Assembly: GCF_016653315.1 (NCBI RefSeq)
Contig: NZ_NHSH01000048.1
Span: 63,225 to 127,224 of the forward strand
Direction: 5' to 3'
Origin: Halochromatium roseum
GTDB lineage: Bacteria; Pseudomonadota; Gammaproteobacteria; Chromatiales; Chromatiaceae
Length of the DNA: 64,000 nucleotides
This document shows, piece by piece, positions 60,183-64,000 of the stretch. The notes beneath the pieces were generated by a model. That model did not search any database and had not been told where the DNA came from. It worked only from the letters and a program-made list of their open reading frames with translations. Every line of letters starts with the position of its first letter. The first letter of the stretch is position 1. Both the position numbers and the translations under genes were made by a program.

Positions 60183-61694
60183 ATGCGCCCGGTCACGCTG
60201 CTGCGCTTGGTTGTCCTCTCGGCGCTGCTTTGCATCTTGCTTGTGCTATCTGGCTGTCCTCAGCCTGATGATGCCGATGCCATCGTGCTTGCCGTCTCCC
60301 AGGCCCCGGCGAATCTTGACCCGCGTCTGGCGACCGATGCCACCTCGGAGCGGGTCAATCGGCTGTTGTACGCGCGTCTGGTCGAGCTGGACGAGGCCGG
60401 GCGGCCAACGCCTGGTATCGCGCGCTGGGAGCAGCTGGCGCCGCTGCATTACCGCTTCGAGCTCCAGGCTGATCGCCTGCCTTTTAGCGATGGCCAGCCG
60501 CTTCGCAGCGCGGACGTCGCCGCGACCTACCGATCGATCCTGGACGAGGGGCTTGCGTCACCGCACCGGGCGCCACTGGCGTTGATTGAGCGCATTGAGG
60601 TGCTCGATGCGCGTCGACTCGACTTCCACCTGTCTGAGCCCGATCCGCTGTTTCCGGCCTACCTCAGCCTTGGCATCCTGCCGGCTGAGCAGATTGCGGC
60701 TGGGCACGCCTTTCAGCGCCAACCGATCGGCAGTGGCGCACTGCGCTTCGTGGCTTGGCCGAGCGCTGATCGGCTCCTGCTCGAGCGTCGCCGCGACGGG
60801 CAGTTGTTGATCTTGACCCGCGTCAAAGATCCCAACGTGCGCGTGATGAAGCTGCTGCGCGGCGAGGTCGATCTGCTGCAGAACGATCTGCCGCCGGAGC
60901 TGATCGGCCTCTTGCGCGAACACCCGGGGGTTCAGGTGCTGACGGCGCCCGGGATCAACTTCTCTTACCTGGGCTTCAACCTGGCCGATCCGGTGACGGG
61001 TGACCCGCGGGTGCGGCGGGCGATCGCGCACGCCATCGATCGTGAGGCGATCCTGCGCTGGCTGTTTCGAGATCAAGGGCGAACTGCTGAGGCCCTGCTG
61101 CCGCCGGAACACTGGGCTGGGGCGATTGGGCTGTCGGCCTACGCTCAAGATCACGCGCTGGCAAGGCGGTTGTTAGTCGAGGCGGGTTATGCCGATGGCG
61201 AGCGTCTGCGGCTCTCGTACAAGACATCGAGCGATCCGTTTCGCTTGCGACTGGCCAGCGTGCTGCAGGCGCAGCTAGCCGAGGTCGGTATCGATCTCAA
61301 GATCGAGAGCTACGATTGGGGCACCTTCTTTGGTGACATCAAGGCCGGGCGCTTTCAGCTGTTTGGTCTCACCTGGGTTGGGATTCGATTGCCCGACATC
61401 TTTCGCTACGCATTTCATAGCGCCTCGACGCCGCCGCGTGGGGCCAACCGCGGCCGCTACCTCAGCTCGGAGGCGGATCGGTTGATCGACGCCGCCCGCC
61501 GCGAGCCTGATTTGGGGCGCCAGGCCAGCCTCTATCAGGCGCTTCAGTCTTTGCTGCATCAGGACCTGCCGTATGTGCCGCTCTGGTACGAGGATCAGAT
61601 TGCGGTGCTGCGCGAAGGGCTAACGGGCTATCGGTTGGCGCCGGACGGGAACTATGACGGGTTGGCTGAGATTGAGCGGACTAGCCCGCGCTAG
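60183..61694 (+). CDS. ABC-transporter substrate-binding lipoprotein, family 5 (DppA/OppA-like)
   Basis: 503 residues from ATG 60183 (MRPVTLLRLVVLSALL), with a lipoprotein signal and lipobox LSGC (Cys25). The frame is open upstream to 60030, but that holds a copy of the dispersed repeat. The core shows AVSQAPANLDPRLATDATSERVNRLLYARL, FSDGQPLRSADVAATY, VRRAIAHAIDREAIL and PYVPLWYEDQIAVL. Peptide, oligosaccharide or nickel binding is possible. No permease or ATPase lies next to it, so it is an orphan in this window. Confidence 0.9.
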   Translation: MRPVTLLRLVVLSALLCILLVLSGCPQPDDADAIVLAVSQAPANLDPRLATDATSERVNRLLYARLVELDEAGRPTPGIARWEQLAPLHYRFELQADRLPFSDGQPLRSADVAATYRSILDEGLASPHRAPLALIERIEVLDARRLDFHLSEPDPLFPAYLSLGILPAEQIAAGHAFQRQPIGSGALRFVAWPSADRLLLERRRDGQLLILTRVKDPNVRVMKLLRGEVDLLQNDLPPELIGLLREHPGVQVLTAPGINFSYLGFNLADPVTGDPRVRRAIAHAIDREAILRWLFRDQGRTAEALLPPEHWAGAIGLSAYAQDHALARRLLVEAGYADGERLRLSYKTSSDPFRLRLASVLQAQLAEVGIDLKIESYDWGTFFGDIKAGRFQLFGLTWVGIRLPDIFRYAFHSASTPPRGANRGRYLSSEADRLIDAARREPDLGRQASLYQALQSLLHQDLPYVPLWYEDQIAVLREGLTGYRLAPDGNYDGLAEIERTSPR

Positions 61695-61942
61695 CTCCTG
61701 TGCCTGAGCGTGCGTGCCCCACTCGCTGGCGTGTCGCGCTAGCGCGTCTTGCGACCTCGGGCTTTCGCGCCTGTTGGCCGCAGCGATTGTGCATGGGCAC
61801 GTCTCAGGGTTCACAGATGAGTCCTTGCTGGCGGGTCTGGTCTGTCTGTTCGGATAGGCGGGGCGATGGCCTTGCTTGACAATAGCCCGTGGGGAACTAA
61901 ACTTCGTTTTTACATTGGGTTATAAGATGTTTATCGGGTAAA

Positions 61943-62488
61943 ATGTCAATAGAGATCGTGCCGTCCTGTTCCGCCAGCCCAGCCCGTTTGCTGTACAGGC
62001 CGCTGCTTTTAGGGGCCTTTCTGGGGTCAGCCTTGGTTCTGCTTGGCTGTGCCAGCGCGCCGTCCTCGCCGAATCGCAGCGTCCAGGTTGCCGGCGAGAC
62101 CTTCGATCTCAGCAGTCTCGAGCCAACACGAGCAAACGTCGTGAAGGCGGCGTTGGCGCAGATTGGCACGCCTTATGTCTACGGAGGGGCAACGCCGCAT
62201 CGGGCGCTCGATTGCAGTGGTTTGACCTTGGTGGCCCATCAGGCAGCTGGCATGAGCATTCCGCGCGTCTCGACTCAGCAACGGGCTGCGGCAACCCCGC
62301 TGCGCGGCCATCCCAAGCCGGGTGATCTGGTGTTCTTCAAGACTGGCCCGAGCCAGTACCACGTCGGGATCATGGTCGACGATCAGCGCTTTGTGCATGC
62401 ATCAACCTCAAAGCGCCACGTCCGGCTCGCGAATCTTGGCAACAACTACTGGCGGCAGCGGTACCTCGGGGCAGGTAGTTACCTCTAA
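61943..62488 (+). CDS. NlpC/P60-family lipoprotein (peptidoglycan endopeptidase)
   Basis: 181 residues with a lipoprotein signal and lipobox LLGC (Cys36) and an NlpC/P60 domain. The catalytic Cys91 (LDCSGL), His140 (QYHVGIMV) and a polar third residue (near FVHAS, 152) are visible. Similar to Spr/MepS-type murein DD-endopeptidases. Starts at ATG 61943. Confidence 0.93.
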   Translation: MSIEIVPSCSASPARLLYRPLLLGAFLGSALVLLGCASAPSSPNRSVQVAGETFDLSSLEPTRANVVKAALAQIGTPYVYGGATPHRALDCSGLTLVAHQAAGMSIPRVSTQQRAAATPLRGHPKPGDLVFFKTGPSQYHVGIMVDDQRFVHASTSKRHVRLANLGNNYWRQRYLGAGSYL

Positions 62489-62540
62489 CGCTCATGGCGC
62501 GGCGCTACCCTGGACAATGAATCGCGGAAAATTCACGGTG
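62486..62540 (+). repeat. Dispersed intergenic repeat, copy E
   Basis: Plus orientation, starting in the codons at the end of the NlpC/P60 gene: TAACGCTCATGGCGCGGCGC ... ACAATGAATCGCGG ... ATTCACGGTGAT. More diverged than A2. Confidence 0.7.
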
Positions 62541-62925
62541 ATGTAGATCGCGCGTCGCCGACCAACACGAAAAATCGCTTGTTTCAGCGTCACGTTGAGG
62601 GCGCGTTGCGAGTCCGGACTGAGAGGCGATTCATGAACATGAAGAAGCTGGTGAACAGGAGGCGGTTGCGATTGCTCCAGGGTCAGGACCCAGCCCTAGC
62701 GGGCGATCGGATTGGCGCCGGCTAGGAACACGCTCGAGGGTTGGTTGTCTACTAGACCGGATAAGGTGAGGCCTGAGCAGGTGAGGCCTGAGCCGTTGAC
62801 GATTAATTGGCCGCCGTTCTCGCCTTTTCCAGATCGTTCGTGCAAAATGTCCGGCGGTCCGGGCCTGCGTGGTGACACCGGGCCGTTCGAGCAATCTCAG
62901 TCCACGCTCTGTAGGAGACGTCAGA
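62541..62925. other. Non-coding gap before hip
   Basis: About 385 bp with no supported gene. It has a 15-bp exact tandem duplication at 62764-62793 (AGGTGAGGCCTGAGC). A promoter for hip is expected here but none was convincing. Confidence 0.55.
62764..62793. repeat. 15-bp exact tandem duplication upstream of hip
   Basis: AGGTGAGGCCTGAGC at 62764-62778 and 62779-62793. GAGGCCT within it is palindromic in part (AGGCCT). Confidence 0.9.
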
Positions 62926-63282
62926 ATGTCCGATAAGCCAATGAATAAGAGCCGTCGTGACGCCGTCAAGATGATGCTTGGTGGTCTCGCCTCGGTGCCG
63001 CTGGTCAACCTCGTCGGTATTGCAGCCGCACAGGCCCAGGATCTGCCGCACGTTGATCCAGCCACCGATCCGACTGCAAAGGCACTGCAGTATCATCATG
63101 AGGCGACTGAGGCCAACCGCGCTGCCGCGAAACGTCCCGGTCTGCCCCCAGAAGAGCAGTTCTGCAAGAACTGCCAGTTCGTATTGGCTGACTCCGGCGA
63201 ATGGCGCCCCTGTAGCCTCTTCCCCGGCAAGGCCGTGCATGAGACCGGCTGGTGTGCATCTTGGACCCTGAAGGCCGGCTAA
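62926..63282 (+). CDS. hip: High-potential iron-sulfur protein (HiPIP) precursor
   Basis: A periplasmic [4Fe-4S] electron carrier, in purple sulfur bacteria the donor to the photosynthetic reaction centre. From ATG 62926 with TAGGAGA upstream it is 118 residues. A twin-arginine signal (RR at 10-11, [15 protein letters not shown]) probably ends after AQA (37). The mature form is about 81 residues. The four cluster cysteines are C80, C83 (FCKNCQF), C96 and C110. WTLKAG is the family C-terminus. Strong marker of Chromatiaceae-like metabolism. Confidence 0.97.
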   Translation: MSDKPMNKSRRDAVKMMLGGLASVPLVNLVGIAAAQAQDLPHVDPATDPTAKALQYHHEATEANRAAAKRPGLPPEEQFCKNCQFVLADSGEWRPCSLFPGKAVHETGWCASWTLKAG

Positions 63283-63655
63283 GGTCTGACTGTCCTGCCG
63301 CGGCCTCCGGGCCCGGCGCGGGGTGCCTCGCGCCCCGCATGAAGATGCTCACCTGCCAAGGCCGATTCGCACTCTCATCCGACCCCAGCCCATCGTTCGG
63401 CGATAGCCGCCTCCAGTCGACTCCGATCTCTGTAGCAGAGACCCGCCACTGCGATGAGGCTTGTCCTCTCTGTGTCCGACCAGATCCAATGACGGTTCTC
63501 GTGTTGAACCCGTCGCTGCATGATCCTAACCTCATCAGCATCGATGAGCCGGCCCAGCGTTTCAAGCGCTGCCGCGGTTCCGCCAAGTCTCTGTTGTGCG
63601 AGAGACCGTTGCCGATCGTCCTAATCCCTTCTTCCTATCCGTTTGGAACTGAGTC
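63283..63655. other. Non-coding gap after hip
   Basis: About 373 bp with no gene supported. A GC hairpin GCGGGG / CCCCGC (63318-63323 / 63333-63338, 9-base loop) lies 36 bp after hip and may be its terminator, although no T-run follows. Confidence 0.55.
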
Positions 63656-64000
63656 ATGAGCCTTGCGCTACTGCCAGTCACCCGCCAGCTGTTGATTCGC
63701 GCGCTGCTTTGGGCGCTGATCGGTGCGATTTATGCCCCTTTGTTGATCGTGCTCGAAGCGCTGTTTGCACCCTACCTGGGGGAGCTTGCCTTTGTTGCAG
63801 CGGCCGCCTGCGCCGGCGCGATCGGTGCTTCCTATTACAGCGCGCGGCAGGTGGCTTTGGTTGCCAGCCTGATCGGGGTCGTGACAACGTTGTTCTTACT
63901 GTTGCTGTTTTACGAGCAGGCAGCGTTCTGGCATGCCGCGCTGCTCTGTGGCGTCCTCGGCTTGGCGACCGGACTGCTGATCGAATTTCCGAGTCGCTGC
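63656..64000 (+). CDS. Multi-pass membrane protein, 3' end cut by window edge
   Basis: From ATG 63656 (MSLALLPVTRQLLIRALLW) the frame stays open for 115 codons to the window end. It has about four hydrophobic segments (roughly residues 10-37, 43-65, 67-90 and 94-112) joined by short charged loops, with an FYEQAAFWHAALLCG stretch. I do not recognise the family. There is no clear ribosome binding site (GGAACTGAGTC upstream). Being partial, the family could be clearer with the rest. Confidence 0.75.
   Translation, partial: MSLALLPVTRQLLIRALLWALIGAIYAPLLIVLEALFAPYLGELAFVAAAACAGAIGASYYSARQVALVASLIGVVTTLFLLLLFYEQAAFWHAALLCGVLGLATGLLIEFPSRC

Noticed and set aside
63252-63659. A plus-strand frame after hip
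   Set aside because: It overlaps the end of hip in another frame, shows no motif and no ribosome binding site.

Overview
This window reads as chromosomal DNA from a high-GC gammaproteobacterium, most likely a purple sulfur bacterium of the Chromatiaceae. The main reasons are a Tat-exported high-potential iron-sulfur protein (62926-63282), the usual electron donor to the photosynthetic reaction centre in that family, and the gammaproteobacterial gene orders rlmH-maf-rng-yhdP and mnmG-rsmG-parA-parB-atpIBEFHAGDC-glmU-glmS. The latter cluster commonly lies near oriC. No rRNA, tRNA, CRISPR array or intact insertion sequence was found. Taxonomy is inference, because no database search was possible.

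Left edge (1-4022): a truncated type I-F cas1 on the minus strand runs off the window. 120 bp upstream of it, on the same strand, is an unusual 951-residue protein with a RelE/ParE-like N-terminus, a superfamily 1 (UvrD-like) helicase core and an ankyrin-like segment. This is the best candidate in the window for a poorly described, possibly defence-linked gene.

4023-20532 holds mostly minus-strand housekeeping genes: tldD, a nitrilase-family amidase, yhdP, rng, maf and rlmH. A divergent mltD-type lytic transglycosylase follows, then a moxR / DUF58 / transglutaminase (tgpA-like) operon whose genes overlap.

20753-22692 is an accessory pair, an Uma2-family and an Rpn-family PD-(D/E)XK nuclease, separated by copies of a dispersed intergenic repeat. 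22843-38383 is the mnmG-to-glmS block, with the complete F1Fo ATP synthase operon and a clear terminator after atpC. atpI appears to start at a rare ATT codon behind a strong promoter and ribosome binding site.

38562-64000 is mixed: hemE, uvrD, an orphan TRAP binding protein, hemW, an IbpA-type hsp20, a CerR-like TetR regulator, PBP1A, manA, an exported amidohydrolase, a CinA-like domain protein, holC-pepA divergent from lptG (no lptF beside it), cysM, a coiled-coil membrane protein, rlmD, a CYTH protein, a peptide-type ABC binding lipoprotein, an NlpC/P60 lipoprotein, hip, and the start of a membrane protein cut by the right edge.

Two general traits stand out. Short tandem duplications (6-18 bp units) are frequent in coding and intergenic DNA. 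Several conserved housekeeping proteins carry extra hydrophilic low-complexity segments. A ~50-60 bp dispersed repeat recurs at six intergenic places.
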